Source: Multifurca ochricompacta
Taxonomy: Eukaryota > Basidiomycota > Agaricomycetes > Russulales > Russulaceae
Direction of reading: 5' to 3'
Assembly: GCA_022496185.1 (NCBI GenBank)
Contig: WTXG01000037.1
Coordinates: 180,861 to 244,860, forward strand
Length of the DNA stretch: 64,000 nucleotides
The notes below the pieces were generated by a model. It was not told where the DNA came from and ran no database searches. It saw nothing but the letters and a program-made list of their open reading frames with translations. The translations under genes and the position numbers were made by a program. How positions within the stretch are numbered: position 1 is the first letter of the stretch; each line of letters starts with the position of its first letter. Positions 32,080-42,648 of this stretch are shown piece after piece.

Positions 32080-32584
32080 TGTGAAACAGGCATGAGGCGC
32101 AGCATACTGACTGTGGAGAGTTAGCAGGTTAGGCTAGACAAAGACAAGTTACTTCAGAGGTAGAAGAAACTCTATTATACTATACTACACACCTAGACAA
32201 AGACAAGTTCTATATATAGAGTTAGTCTCAAGGTAGTGATGATAGTAGAGAGGATGACTTACACTTCAGAGGTAGAAGAAACTCTGAAGTGTAAGAGATG
32301 AAACAGACACCCTTATATACTCTTCAAGGGATGGTCTGTGCACTGGGAATAAGTCCACAAGTGCCAGACATAGTCCAAACAATAAACAAGAGGGAGAAAG
32401 GCCATTGGCCACTACAGAAATCACATGTTACATGGTGTATCAGTCAGCTACTGCGGAATGTGAGAAAGAAGGTAATAATGATAATGTAAAAAGTCCGAAA
32501 CTCCGGTATCTAATCTAATCTACAAAGTAGCTAATCTAATCACCTGATGCCTGAAGCATCACCGAACATCTCCTGTGTTCAACA
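32080..32584 (-). repeat. Copia F 3' LTR (505 bp)
   Basis: About 98% like the solo LTR at 11555-12059. Sense-strand intron 1 is 32210-32262 (GTAAGT to ATATAG), exon B 32193-32209, intron 2 32134-32192. Both exon B copies read AACTTGTCTTTGTCTAG. Confidence 0.92.
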
Positions 32585-32855
32585 TCCCTCCATGCTGAAG
32601 GCATCTGGTCATAGATGGGAAATGAATTGGATGAGCACACTGCCATCACAATTGAATGAGCATATCGCCAGCCAGAGATCCAACTTCTCTAACTCTGTTG
32701 AGTGTGAAAGAGGCTTGGTGTTCAGAGGCATATCGCTGTGATTTGCTTATGCAAACTGAAACCATACACACCTCTTGCATCACTCTCGAAGTTGAGAACT
32801 TTGCTCATGGTGGGAAAGTGAAACTGGTGTACAAAGTCTCCAGATTCCAGCTCTC

Positions 32856-35800
32856 TCATTTCAGCATAAGTCCAAGTCCATTGACCATGGTTTCAAACGA
32901 TGCTCTTGGTAGAGACTTAGTGAAGCCATCTGCCAGCATCTCACCTGTGGGGGTTCGCACTAATTCAATTGTGTGCGATTCAATGTACCCCCTAATGGCA
33001 TGGTACTTGATGGGTATATGCTTTGACCGCCTTCCTGTGACTGGGTTTAATGCCAAATCTACGGCACCCTTATTGTCACAATGGAGTAGTATAGGGGAGG
33101 ATACCTCATACCCTAATTCCTCCATAAAAGTCCTGTACCACGCTGCCTGATTTGCAGCCTCAGAGAGACTCATATATTTGGCCTCAGTGGTGGACTGTGC
33201 TACTGTCTTCTGTTTTCTGGAACACCATGAAATGGCACCATTTGCCAAGAAAAACACGTAGCCTGAGGTAGAGTGGCAGTCCTCTTGATCTCCCCATGAG
33301 GAATCTGCAAAGCCATGAAGGCCACTCTCCCCATTCCCTCCAGAATACCGCAACTTGTAGTCTTTTGTACTATTTAGATACTTTAAGACATACTTTGCAA
33401 GTTGCATGTGATCTTGAGAGGGATTGGAAGCGTACTGACTAAGGCGTGCCACAGCAAAACTGATATCGGGTCTGCTTCCAATCTGCACCCATAGCAGAGA
33501 CCCCATCAACTGTTGATACTTCTTTATTTCAGAAGTAGATGCCTGGCCTTCAAATTTGACCAGATGTACATCAGCACCAGAGGGAAGAGGAGTATATACT
33601 CGGTTGGAATCCCTCATCCCAAACTTCTCAATAATAGATAAAACATAGGCTGCTTGGTCAATTTCCAGTGTCTTATTAGGATGATCCCTGGTGATGTTAA
33701 CTCCAAGGTAGGACTGGATTTCTCCCAAGTCAGTCATTTCATATCGATTAGATAGAGATGACTTCAGCCACGTTATCTTATCATTGGAGGATCCGAGTAT
33801 AGTAATGTCGTCTACATAGAGAATGACATAGAGTGAATCATCCCCCTCCTTTTGATGAAACACGTATACTCCTGCATCAGAGTACGTCCGAGTAAAGCCC
33901 AGTTCATTAAGAACTGCATGGAATTGTAGATTCCATGCTCGGGAAGCTTGTTTGAGGCCATATAATGCTTTTTGCAGCCTACAAACTTTGGACTCTTGAC
34001 CAGCAACAACGAAACCAACTGGTTGCTCCATATAAATTTCTTCATCCAGATCGCCATGAAGGAATGCCGATTTGACATCCATCTGGTGGATTTCCCAATC
34101 CTCTAGCGTAGCTAGCGCTAGTAATAATCTGAGTGATTCAAATCTGGTGACTGGAGAGAATGTTTCGTCGAAGTCCACCCTTCTATTTGGGTGAAACCTT
34201 TTGCCACGAGCCTAGCACGAAACCGTCCATCTGGTTTCAGCTTAAAAACCCATTTTGATTGACAGCCTTTCTTCCTTAGGAAGATCTTCAAGGCCCACAC
34301 ATTAAGTTTATCTAAGGCATCTATTTCATATTTACATGCCTCAAGCCATTCACTGGCATTGTCAGACTGCATTGCCTCCTGAAAAGTCAGGGGGTCTCTA
34401 TAAGAGATACCTGCGGCATTTAGCAATTCCATATGCCCAAGTCTGGAAGAACCCTGCACGAACTCAGCATTATCCTCATTATAAAATGAGGATTCATGCG
34501 ACGTGAACGTTTGGGACGGGCAGTATCAAGATCTAAATCTTCCTGCACAGCCCTGTCACGTTGCTGAGACGTGGACTTTCCCTAGTAAATATTGGTTGGG
34601 AAATCTTGCCACATTCTTCTTAGTTGTCTTTTGGCACGGGTTCTTTGGGGGAGTTCTGATGGTTCCATGATTTGGGAAGGGGGTGTCTGATAGATAGTTT
34701 GATCGTGTGTATCAAGCTCATTTTCAGGTGTGGTAGGCTCAGGATTTATTTGAGGAGGTTCCACTACCTCCTGTTCCTCAACCTCGGCATCCTTGTCTTC
34801 AGGAGCCTGAGGAACTGTGGCTATTACTGGTTGAGGCTGGACAGGCCTCTCAACTTCTAAGACAAAAGGCGTAACTTTTTCCTTTTGCTTTCCCTTGCTG
34901 TCCTTTGCAAGGTTGGATGGGAAGGATCCTTCATCAAATGTCACATCTCTTGACAATACGAAGGATCGAGTATGCATATCCCAAAGAAGATATCCTTTAG
35001 AGTGGGGTGCATACCCGACAAAGACTGTTTCCCTGGCTTTATGATCCAGTTTGCGTCTTTTATCCTCTGGGACAGTATAATAGGCTAAGCAGCCAAAGAT
35101 CTTAAAGTATGAGACATCTGGGATGTCCCCATCCAGAAGCTCAAGCGGTGTCCTCCACTTATTTGAATGGATTTGTGTTCTATTGTATATGTGACAGGCT
35201 GTTCGCACTGCACATTCCCAGAAACCAAGGGAAAGACCAGCATGATGCAGCATACTGGTGGCCTTTTCCATGATGGTTCTATTGAACCTTTCAGCCCTTC
35301 CGTTCTGTTGTGGGGAGTATGGCATTGTCAATTTATGCTCTATGCCAGCCTGCTCAAGTATAGACTTCAGCTCCCTATTGACAAATTCGCCACCTCGGTC
35401 TGTGTGTAAGGTCTTTATTTTCTTGTCTGTTTTATTTTCCAAGAATGCCTTAATGTTACTGAAGACCGATGTGAAATCACTTTTCGCTTTCATAGCAACA
35501 ACTAGAGCTGTCCTGCTAAAGTCGTCTATGAAAATGGCGAAGTATAGGTTCCCTTGAATTGAAGTACATTGCAGAGGACCAACTAAGTCACTATGAATGA
35601 CTTCCAAGGGTGCTGAAGCTCTCTTTTGAGAGGGAGGGAATGGAAGATGGTGTGATTTTCCCATTTCACAGCCATAACACGGCTTGTCTTCCACTTGGCT
35701 ATTATCTATGCTAAGACCTTTTACAGCCTTAGGAGCATATCTTTTGAGGGCCTCTTTTGACATATGACCCATGCGCAAATGCCAGGTTTCAAGGCTAGTT

Positions 35801-36244
35801 GATGCAGATTTGTGGGATGCAGTATTTAGATTTGCATAGTTTTCCCAAAGACCCAGTAGAGTCCCATAGCCTTGATACCTTCCGCTATAATTGTATTATT
35901 GTACTTTATCTTGACCTCAGATGGAGAAAATTCCACTGAGCCACCCTTGTCTGTGATGCAGCTTGTTGACAGTATTCTCTCACTGCCAGGCATGTAAAAG
36001 ACATTATTTAACTCTAACTCATAATTATTATGAGTTTTGAGTATGACTTTGCCTGTTCCTTCGACTTGGACTACAGAGCCATCACCAATTGTCACCTGAT
36101 GTCCCTTGTGTGGGAAATACTCAGAGAAATCCTCTAAGTACGGTGTAAAGTGAGTGGTGGCTCCACTGTCCATCATCCAAGGATTGCTGCCATCATCGAC
36201 TTCTTGTGTGTGCTCGGTCATCATATAAAGTGAAATACGAGGTG
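32856..36244 (-). pseudogene. pol: Copia F Pol with several one-base deletions
   Basis: Starts within the protease region (HEH-type linker, WMMDSGATTHF near 36160). The HHCC finger, integrase (HSDLVGP, HTDRGGEF, QQNGRAER), RT (QMDVKSAFLHGDL, YVDD) and RNase H (TEAKYMS, HCDNKGAVDLALNP) are all recognisable, with the stop at 32856-32858. Frame breaks lie near 35835, 34600-34480, 34310-34250 (at least two) and 34180 (a G run in IEGVDFDE). Every break I could resolve is the loss of one base, mostly in a homopolymer. Otherwise this is the best-preserved Copia pol here: it keeps CGA codons that are TGA in B, D and E. Confidence 0.9.
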
Positions 36245-36757
36245 TGTTGACACAGGACGTGTCTGGAGATGCTTCAGGCATCTAAGTTTCGCTTCAGCTG
36301 TAGATAAGATTAGATTAGGTTCCGGAGTTTCGGACTTTTTACGATATCTTTATTACATTTCTTTCTCACCTTACTCAGCTGATTAGTGATACCTTTAGTA
36401 ATGCGCAGTAAGCACGTGATATCTCTTTGGCCAATGGCCTTAATCCCTCTCTGTTTATTGACCGGCACTTGTGGACTTATTCCCAGTGTGCACAGACCAT
36501 TTCCCCTGGCCCCTATGGGTATATAAGGGTGTCTGTTTCGTCTCTTTCACTTCAGAGTTCTTCTAACCTCTGAAGTGTAAGTTCCCTTTACTCTACTCTC
36601 TCACTACCTATAGACTAACCTATTATATTAGACTTGTCTTTATCTAGGTGTGTAGATAGTAATACAGAGTTCTTCTAACCTCTGAAGTACTTGTCTTTAT
36701 CTAGCCTCACACGCTACTAACCACAGTCAGTATAACCAGCAGCATGATTGTTTGACA
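36245..36757 (+). repeat. Copia H 5' LTR (513 bp)
   Basis: TGTTGACACAGG to GTTTGACA. TATATAAG near 36521. Intron 1 36577-36631, exon B 36632-36647 (ACTTGTCTTTATCTAG), intron 2 36648-36704. The intron 2 tail is the exact splice of A to B. The hairpin loop here is TTCTTCTAAC, different from other subfamilies, and both copies share it. Confidence 0.9.
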
Positions 36758-37693
36758 GGTTATGGGCCCTGCCACTCATACTGATCTGTGATTCCCTTTT
36801 GTTCATCACAGCCCAACTCACTTTTTTGCACACAAGCTCACAAAAGCTTCAAAGTCTTTCCCACCAGCTTCTTCCCATGAGCTTTTCTATTTACTGTCTG
36901 TGCACCTTAACACCCCACAGGATGACGCAGTTTACTGCTCATCCTGAACTGTTTGGCTAGCCCTTCGGGGTTCTTGCAAAAGATGATGAGGGACCCTAAG
37001 CGGGTGAAACATCTTGAGCTCCTTGAGTGCGCACTAGGTATTAGTAACTTCATAGTTGTAGCTGGGTTTTCGTCCCATAGATAGCTTTAGTAGGCCTATA
37101 GCCAGAAGCTTGTGGCTTTAAGTCCAGTTAATGCTTGGCTCAATCCGTAAGCCAGGTTTAGCGACCTGCAGGTAGAGTTTAGGGTCTAGAACAAGGCATG
37201 GGTAGTCACTCCCATGATGCTTGGGCTCGATACAAGTAGGCTGCACTACTATAGTCTATACATAGTAGATATAGTCTTCATCTCTGGGCATAAGTATCCG
37301 TTGCCTTTGTAGGGTAACCATGCCCTACCAGAGACAGACTAGACATCTACTTAGTCATGGCCCCAACCATCTAGGGCTTAATCATGGACTCCACCACCAG
37401 CATTAGAGGAAGGGCTATACACCCTTTGTCTCTAATGGAACTTGCGGTTGGCTCCTCCATGACATGACTCCCAATTTTGTTTACACTAGACACTCTGGCT
37501 AGTCTACCAGAGCTTATGTCTAGTTACAAGATTGCGCTAGACAGCTTTACTATACCTAGAAAGTCGCACAACAGAGGCAGGACCTTCTTAGGTTCTGAAG
37601 CATAGCGCCACAGTAGGGGGTGGCACTCTTAAGCGAGACCTGGGCACTGGTTCTAATTGCTCCTTGGAACCAGGAACTTTTTATAACATCTTA
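36758..37693 (+). other. Copia H primer site and leader
   Basis: GGTTATGGGCCC (36758-36769), then 0.9 kb of non-coding leader similar to those of A, B and D. Confidence 0.8.
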
Positions 37694-38358
37694 ATGCCGT
37701 CCTCAATTGTCTTCCCTCCCTCCTCCAAAATGGAGCGCCTCGATGGGTCCAACTGGCAGGTTTGGTCTGCCAATTTCAATGCCCTGCTGAGGATGAATGG
37801 GCTCAGGAGGCATATTATCACTGCCTACCCTGACATGCCCCTGCTCCCTGAAGATAAAGAGGAGAAGGAAAAAATGCAAAAAGAAGTCATTGATCCCATC
37901 CTTAGGGAATGGATGGGAGAAGAGGAAATGCTGATTGGGCTCTTGTACCTCAATGTAACCCAAGAGGTTTACTCACAAGTAACCTCTGATGCCGACTATC
38001 CTTCTCTTTTTGAGAAGTATAGTAAGTTGGAACGGCTTTATGGTGCTGTAGGTAGCATGGCCACATATAATTTGTGGCTTGCCCTGGTGTCCTTCCACTT
38101 AGATGAAGGACAGTCGTTCAGGACCCAATTACAAAAGGTCCTGGATGCCAGGAGTACCCTGAGGGAGAACGGGATGGAGGTCAATGACCTCCAGATGAGC
38201 TTATTTTATTAAAAGCTCTCCCTGACTCCTACAGTACCATTGCCGGCTCCATACTGGCCTCTGGCGATCCAGAGCATCTTTCTCCTCAGGACCTTGTGCA
38301 GAGGTTCCTAAATGAGGAAAGTCGCCTGGCAGGTCCCTCAGGAAGTGGTAGTGCAGTC
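37694..38358 (+). pseudogene. gag: Copia H Gag, N-terminal part
   Basis: The ATG at 37694 aligns with the conserved start of the other copies (MPSSIVFPPSS, LDGSNWQVW, LLRMNG). The central motif MATYNLWLALVSFHLDEG is present. One T is missing near 38203 (LQMS followed by FILL-type residues), giving an early stop at 38210-38212. Beyond it, in the next frame, the sequence continues to LNEESRLAGPSG. At the position where B and D have TGA and A has CAA, H has CGC. Truncated by G3 at 38358. Confidence 0.87.
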
Positions 38359-39261
38359 TGTCACGGCTCTACTTTATTTTTCCTTTATTTTTCTCCCTTT
38401 TGGATCACATGACTGTGGGAAGATTACCCAGCAGTCTCAACACGTGATCATGGGAATGTAGTCGTGACATGGATCATGTGACCGAGTCACATGTAATAGT
38501 CACATGCTGCTTAGTCAGCACAAGAGCCACTCAACAATAACAAGTCGATTCTCTATTGTGTTTACCACAATAGGCAAGGCCCCACAGTCTAGACGGTTCT
38601 AGACCAAGTGGAGCTGTTATCAAGATAAGAGAGTCCAGCCTAGAAGGTTCTAGGTAAGTGGAGCTCTAGATAAGGGCCCAGGTTGGGCCATGGCCAATTT
38701 TAGCACAGAACCACATGTATCAGTAGATAGACGTGTTCCAGACCTAAGGGCTAGACTACATATCAGTTATCTACTCCACAGTGACGTCATTATGACATCA
38801 CACTGTGGAGCATGATCAGTCAGCAGAGTAAAGCAGCTTACGAATCACAAAGATAAGGCTCAGTCAGCAATACAGCTGACTGATACTTGCTGATTCTTGC
38901 TTACACTTACTGCTTACCTCGTTACACTGAGAAATGTATATAAGACCCTCTGTAACAGCCTGTAGCCCCCATCTTGTCCTCTTGGGGCTGCAGGTGAGTA
39001 ACTGTCTACACGAGTTTGATACATAGTGCTAATGGTATCCTGCCTCCCTGTGTGACTCGATCCTTTGGATCTTGTCCTCTTGGGGCTGCAGTTTCTTCCA
39101 GTTTCAGAACGCCGTCATCGTGGTTGCAAAACCACAGTGGGTGACACAGTTCCTGGTCATTACTTAACGCGTGACGTTTGCCTCCGCGGTACGCCCAACG
39201 ACTTAGGTCATTTCCTTTGCCCTTCCTGTTTCTAAGTGTACATGGAGCTTCACCCGTTACA
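38359..39261 (+). repeat. G3 5' LTR (903 bp) with embedded intron
   Basis: TGTCACGGCT to CCGTTACA. The U3 is rich in CACATG/CACGTG/CATGTG motifs (38404-38505). TATATAAG near 38938. A 23-nt unit occurs twice (38971-38993 and 39069-39091), each ending GGCTGCAG; the first is followed by GTGAGT and the second is the acceptor. CTAAT at 39029-39033 fits a branch site. Confidence 0.93.
38994..39091 (+). promoter_or_regulatory. Predicted leader intron in the G3 LTR (98 nt)
   Basis: Donor CAG/GTGAGT, branch CTAAT, acceptor CTGCAG/TTTC. The 23 nt before the donor and the 23 nt ending at the acceptor are identical, so splicing joins the first unit to U5 and reproduces the unit-U5 junction already in the LTR. 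Counterpart in the 3' LTR: 53914-54011. Confidence 0.6.
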
Positions 39262-40026
39262 TTAGGACAAGATTGTATCCTACGTGTCCTCCCAGTTTCG
39301 GGCCGGCACTTTAAACCTTTTTTACAGCAGTAGTAGTGTTTCAAATAGTCTTAGTTACAACCCCTGGGGTCGGAGGCCTGATCAGACAGTAGCTGAGTTG
39401 AGCCAATAATTCATAGCCGAGGCGGTGATCAGAGATATACCCGAGTAGTGGTTATCCTGGTTGCTTGGTCATTCCAAACTCGAGTTGTCGTGTTTACACG
39501 CGCTTGGGGATCATCTGTGCCAGATCTCCTACCAAGGAGTGTAAAACTGGGCAGAGCTGAGGGGGCCCCGGGAAACCGGTGACGAACTCAGAGAGACATC
39601 TGTCAGAACCATTTCAGAGCACTTGGGCTCGTGTCCCTTGTGTGAGAGGCAGCCAATAGGTCGAGGAGACTGCGGCAGACAGCCTTGGGCTCTGTAACTT
39701 CCCATATCATTTTTCCTGGTGTTTGTCATTACCGCCGGAGCTTGGCTAGTGCACTCTTGTGTGCATTAGTATTCGCCTCTTTGGTTGACACACCCTTTCA
39801 TCCTGTGCTTAGCGTTGCGCGGCACTTGTAACATCGAAACACACCAAAACTACGAAGCTTCTGGTCCAGCGGACCAGCTTCCATACCTTTTTCCACAACG
39901 CCGCGTATTCCGTGGGTTGACCGTATCATCCGGCGCGCTCGAGAGCGTGTCCAACAACTTCGAAGGAGAGGAAGACACATTTTAACGCCGCCGCTTCCTA
40001 TTCAGGAGCAGCCGCATCAGGAAGAC
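39262..40026 (+). other. G3 primer site and leader
   Basis: AGGACAAGAT (39264-39273), two bases after the LTR, is the exact complement of 38971-38980, the predicted RNA 5' end. The following leader has no clear ATG-initiated gag start. The gag frame is open upstream of 40027 at least to about 39832, with residues such as PWVDRIIRRARERVQQLRRR, so gag may begin earlier or through a non-ATG start or splice. Confidence 0.6.
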
Positions 40027-40771
40027 GTGACTGCGGAGAATATTCTTCCGCAACACCCCGACTTCCCTTTCACTTTCAACAATCTTCCCTCGACAGTCTC
40101 CTTCGATCTCGCATATCATTACCGTTGGGATAACACCCAAGAAGAACATTTTGCCACACCCGCCTCTTCCACCATAGAAGGGTCAGAAGGCGCTCTCTCC
40201 ACTTCCCCTACTCTCCGCGAAGCCAACAACATTGTTGAAGAAAGCTTCAAGGACGAACGGGACATCTATCTTTACCGCGACAGACTGGTGCGCAACTGGT
40301 TAAACGAAATAACTGAATGTTTACACCACCACCCGTCTGCCGAGGCCGAACTTAGAGAGCTTTTTGGCAACTGGTATCTCCCCGGTACAGAAGTAACGGT
40401 CACCGACCTTGTCGCACGCACCGCTGAGTGGGAAGAAGAAGAAGAAGAATTAGGGTCAGAATTAGAATATCTGACCGACTGAACGGTGGCTTCTAGAAGT
40501 TCTAGAACACCCAACCCCCCATACTCTCGCTCTGCTAGGCCTTCTCGAACACCTAGCCGAGCACCGTCGCCTATAGAAAATTTAATCTCCCCTGCAATCG
40601 AAGCAGAACTAGAAGAACAACAGTTTATCAGGAATTTAGCTTCCCAGTTATCTGACGAATTACTCCGTCAAGCTGGTGTACCTGATATTACTTCTTCTAA
40701 TTCCACTCCTTCCGATTCCAGCACTCCTACTCGTCGCGACACTCCTCCAGCCAGACAGAATAGTCCTACTA

Positions 40772-41348
40772 TGTTACGCCCGGTGCAGGACGTCCCACAC
40801 GACTTGTGTGACAGCGTTCGTTCGTAGTCAGATAAAGGACCAACAAGATCCTTTGGAGTTTAGACGGGAAGAGTCAGAGTCAAAGAGGCTGCACTCTAAG
40901 ACACTGTTGAGCAGAAGGTACCAGAAGTACCGAGACGACTGAGTCAAGGCTTTCAAAGGGATGTCCAGAAGACAAGCACCGATGTATTCAATAAGTCGAG
41001 TCTAAGGTCTACTGGGTAGCTATAGCGGACTTATATACGTAAAGCAGTGGGCGTCTATGAGATAAGGATACGGAGTCAAGTGGGCCCAAATATCTGAAAG
41101 CGGAGGGCGTAAAGCCTGGCTTCTACTGATAGGGGATTAAGTAAATGTCCGGTCGTATGATAAGGAGATAAGCGATAAGCGAAGAAACAAGTAGGTAAAC
41201 ATGAGCAAACAAACGAGTCACGGGGATGGACGAAGGGCATGTGACGGATCCCACGATGGAGACGTGATCTGGTAGTGAAGCGTGGGCGGCAGGGAAGGGT
41301 CATCGTTGGGTAAGAAGAAAAAGACTGGGAGTGACGGGGTTCGTAACA
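40772..41348 (-). repeat. G2 3' LTR (577 bp)
   Basis: Matches 47662-48238 nearly base for base (CAGGACGT against CGGGACGT near the left edge). Sense strand has ACGTATATAAGTCC followed by the predicted start. Confidence 0.95.
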
Positions 41349-41379
41349 TCACCCCCTCTTCTGGTTCTAGCAGTCCCGG

Positions 41380-42612
41380 CTAGAAACGACTCGTACCGTC
41401 ATCATCCTGCACCAGCTCCAAGTAGTCATCGGCTACATTACGATCGTCCATCTGATATGTCTCCATCTCCTGTGGGCAAGCGTGGGTGCGGAGGAAGCCA
41501 TACGGACCGCGCTGGCCACACGCGCGGCACAAATCGTAGACTGGGCAGTCGATTTCTTTATGCCCGGCATTGTGACGAAGACATTTGCCACACCAGCCCG
41601 ATGGATTGGTGATTGTTGGGGCCACCCCTACGCGTCGAAAGATACAGTGTCGGCTCCAGTGGAGATTGCTTCGGCAGTGTCGGCACCATTTGCGGTTGAG
41701 AGGGCAATTCCAGCTAATGTGATATTTGCTATCGCATCGCCAGCAGGTCTCCCCGCGCGGATTCTCGTGCAATCGTGGCATCTCGAGCCGACTTGGCAGC
41801 AGTGTCGGAGCCGCCCCCAGTGTCCGAGGAGGGAGAGGCCGTGCATAGGTGTCGGCGTACCTTTCAGTGATCGTCTGATACGCATCCCCTGCCTCCAACC
41901 TCTTCCTAATCTCGACAATCTCCTGTTCCAGCTGGAACATTCCATTCGTCAGCCTAGCCATCATCTTTGCGTGCTCCTTATACTGCTGGCTCAGTGTTCT
42001 CCGCAGGGTAATACTCTTCCGCAGCCTCATGACTTCCGCCTTCAAGCGTGGGAGCCTCATGTCATTGATCACCTCTTCAATCGCGAAGGCGCGGCAGTCC
42101 TCCGCGGCAAGATGGCCCAACTGCTCATTGGTCAGCGTATGGTGCAGTCGACCAGTGTACCTCTCTTCCAGATACACGGGAGCCCCGTAAACCGGTCCAT
42201 CCTTCCTCATGCATCCTGCCACATCCATCCCTCCGTTGGTGTAGTAGATATATTTTGCGATGACTTTGGAACCGTCGGCCATCGTGATCTCTAGGGGGAA
42301 ATACATGGATGAGTTTGGGTTGTTAGGGATGAAGGGGAATTCGGGAGCTTCATCATCGATCTCCCCATTGAGCAGGTCGTTGGGGTGGGGCTCTTCACAG
42401 TGGGTGAAGTCGTCGTTCGGGTTTGGGGACTGGTCCTTGACACGGGCTTCTGCAGCTTCATAGTTGATGGGGGAAGAGGGACGAGTGGATGGGTGAGTAG
42501 ACAGGAAGTTCTCGACAACAGTCATCGGGGAGGCGAAAGCGTCGATGGCGGCAGAGGCGGCAATGAAAGACATGATCGATTGTTCTGTGGTAGTACTTCG
42601 CTGGGGTAGCAT
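41380..42612 (-). CDS. G2 ORF3: coiled-coil protein with a zinc-knuckle array
   Basis: A 410-residue open frame downstream of pol on the element strand, ending 31 bp before the 3' LTR. The N-terminal half is acidic and Pro-rich (DEAPEFPFIPNNP). Near residues 200-260 lies a probable coiled coil (AEVMRLRKSITLRR, QLEQEIVEIRKRLEAG). The C-terminal third has four Cys/His clusters: two classic C-X2-C-X4-H-X4-C knuckles (CWRCDSKYHISWNC, CRHCRSNLHWSRHC), one C-X2-C-X6-H-X4-C and one longer cluster. It is in the same frame as pol, separated by the pol TAA (42649-42651) and 12 sense codons before ATG 42610-42612. This could allow reinitiation or readthrough. Nucleic-acid binding is likely from the knuckles; the role is unknown. 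It is not a repeat of G2 Gag. Confidence 0.8.
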   Translation of the reverse strand: MLPQRSTTTEQSIMSFIAASAAIDAFASPMTVVENFLSTHPSTRPSSPINYEAAEARVKDQSPNPNDDFTHCEEPHPNDLLNGEIDDEAPEFPFIPNNPNSSMYFPLEITMADGSKVIAKYIYYTNGGMDVAGCMRKDGPVYGAPVYLEERYTGRLHHTLTNEQLGHLAAEDCRAFAIEEVINDMRLPRLKAEVMRLRKSITLRRTLSQQYKEHAKMMARLTNGMFQLEQEIVEIRKRLEAGDAYQTITERYADTYARPLPPRTLGAAPTLLPSRLEMPRLHENPRGETCWRCDSKYHISWNCPLNRKWCRHCRSNLHWSRHCIFRRVGVAPTITNPSGWCGKCLRHNAGHKEIDCPVYDLCRACGQRGPYGFLRTHACPQEMETYQMDDRNVADDYLELVQDDDGTSRF

Positions 42613-42648
42613 ATACTGGGGGACTTGCGAGAGTCCGGGGCTATCCTT

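Larger units (their letters stand above)
32080..36244 (-). mobile_element. Copia F: 3' LTR and pol, 5' part missing
   Basis: Inserted in Copia E pol after CTACA (32075-32079). LTR 32080-32584, purine tract, then gag-pol read leftward up to the protease (36244), where the Copia H LTR begins. Gag, leader and 5' LTR are not in the window. Confidence 0.87.
36245..38358 (+). mobile_element. Copia H: 5' LTR, leader and partial gag
   Basis: A diverged subfamily. LTR 36245-36757, primer site 36758-36769, leader to 37693, gag from 37694, cut at 38358 by the Gypsy G3 LTR. No H sequence is found after G3, so its right part was lost. Confidence 0.88.

Noticed and set aside
39785..39985. 66-codon ATG frame in the G3 leader as the gag start
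   Set aside because: It is in another frame and ends before gag. The gag frame itself is open upstream of 40027, so this is not an N-terminal gag exon as it stands.
41482..42294. 270-codon frame on the plus strand opposite G2 ORF3
   Set aside because: Shadow of ORF3. The minus-strand frame has zinc knuckles and a coiled coil; the plus frame has no domain.
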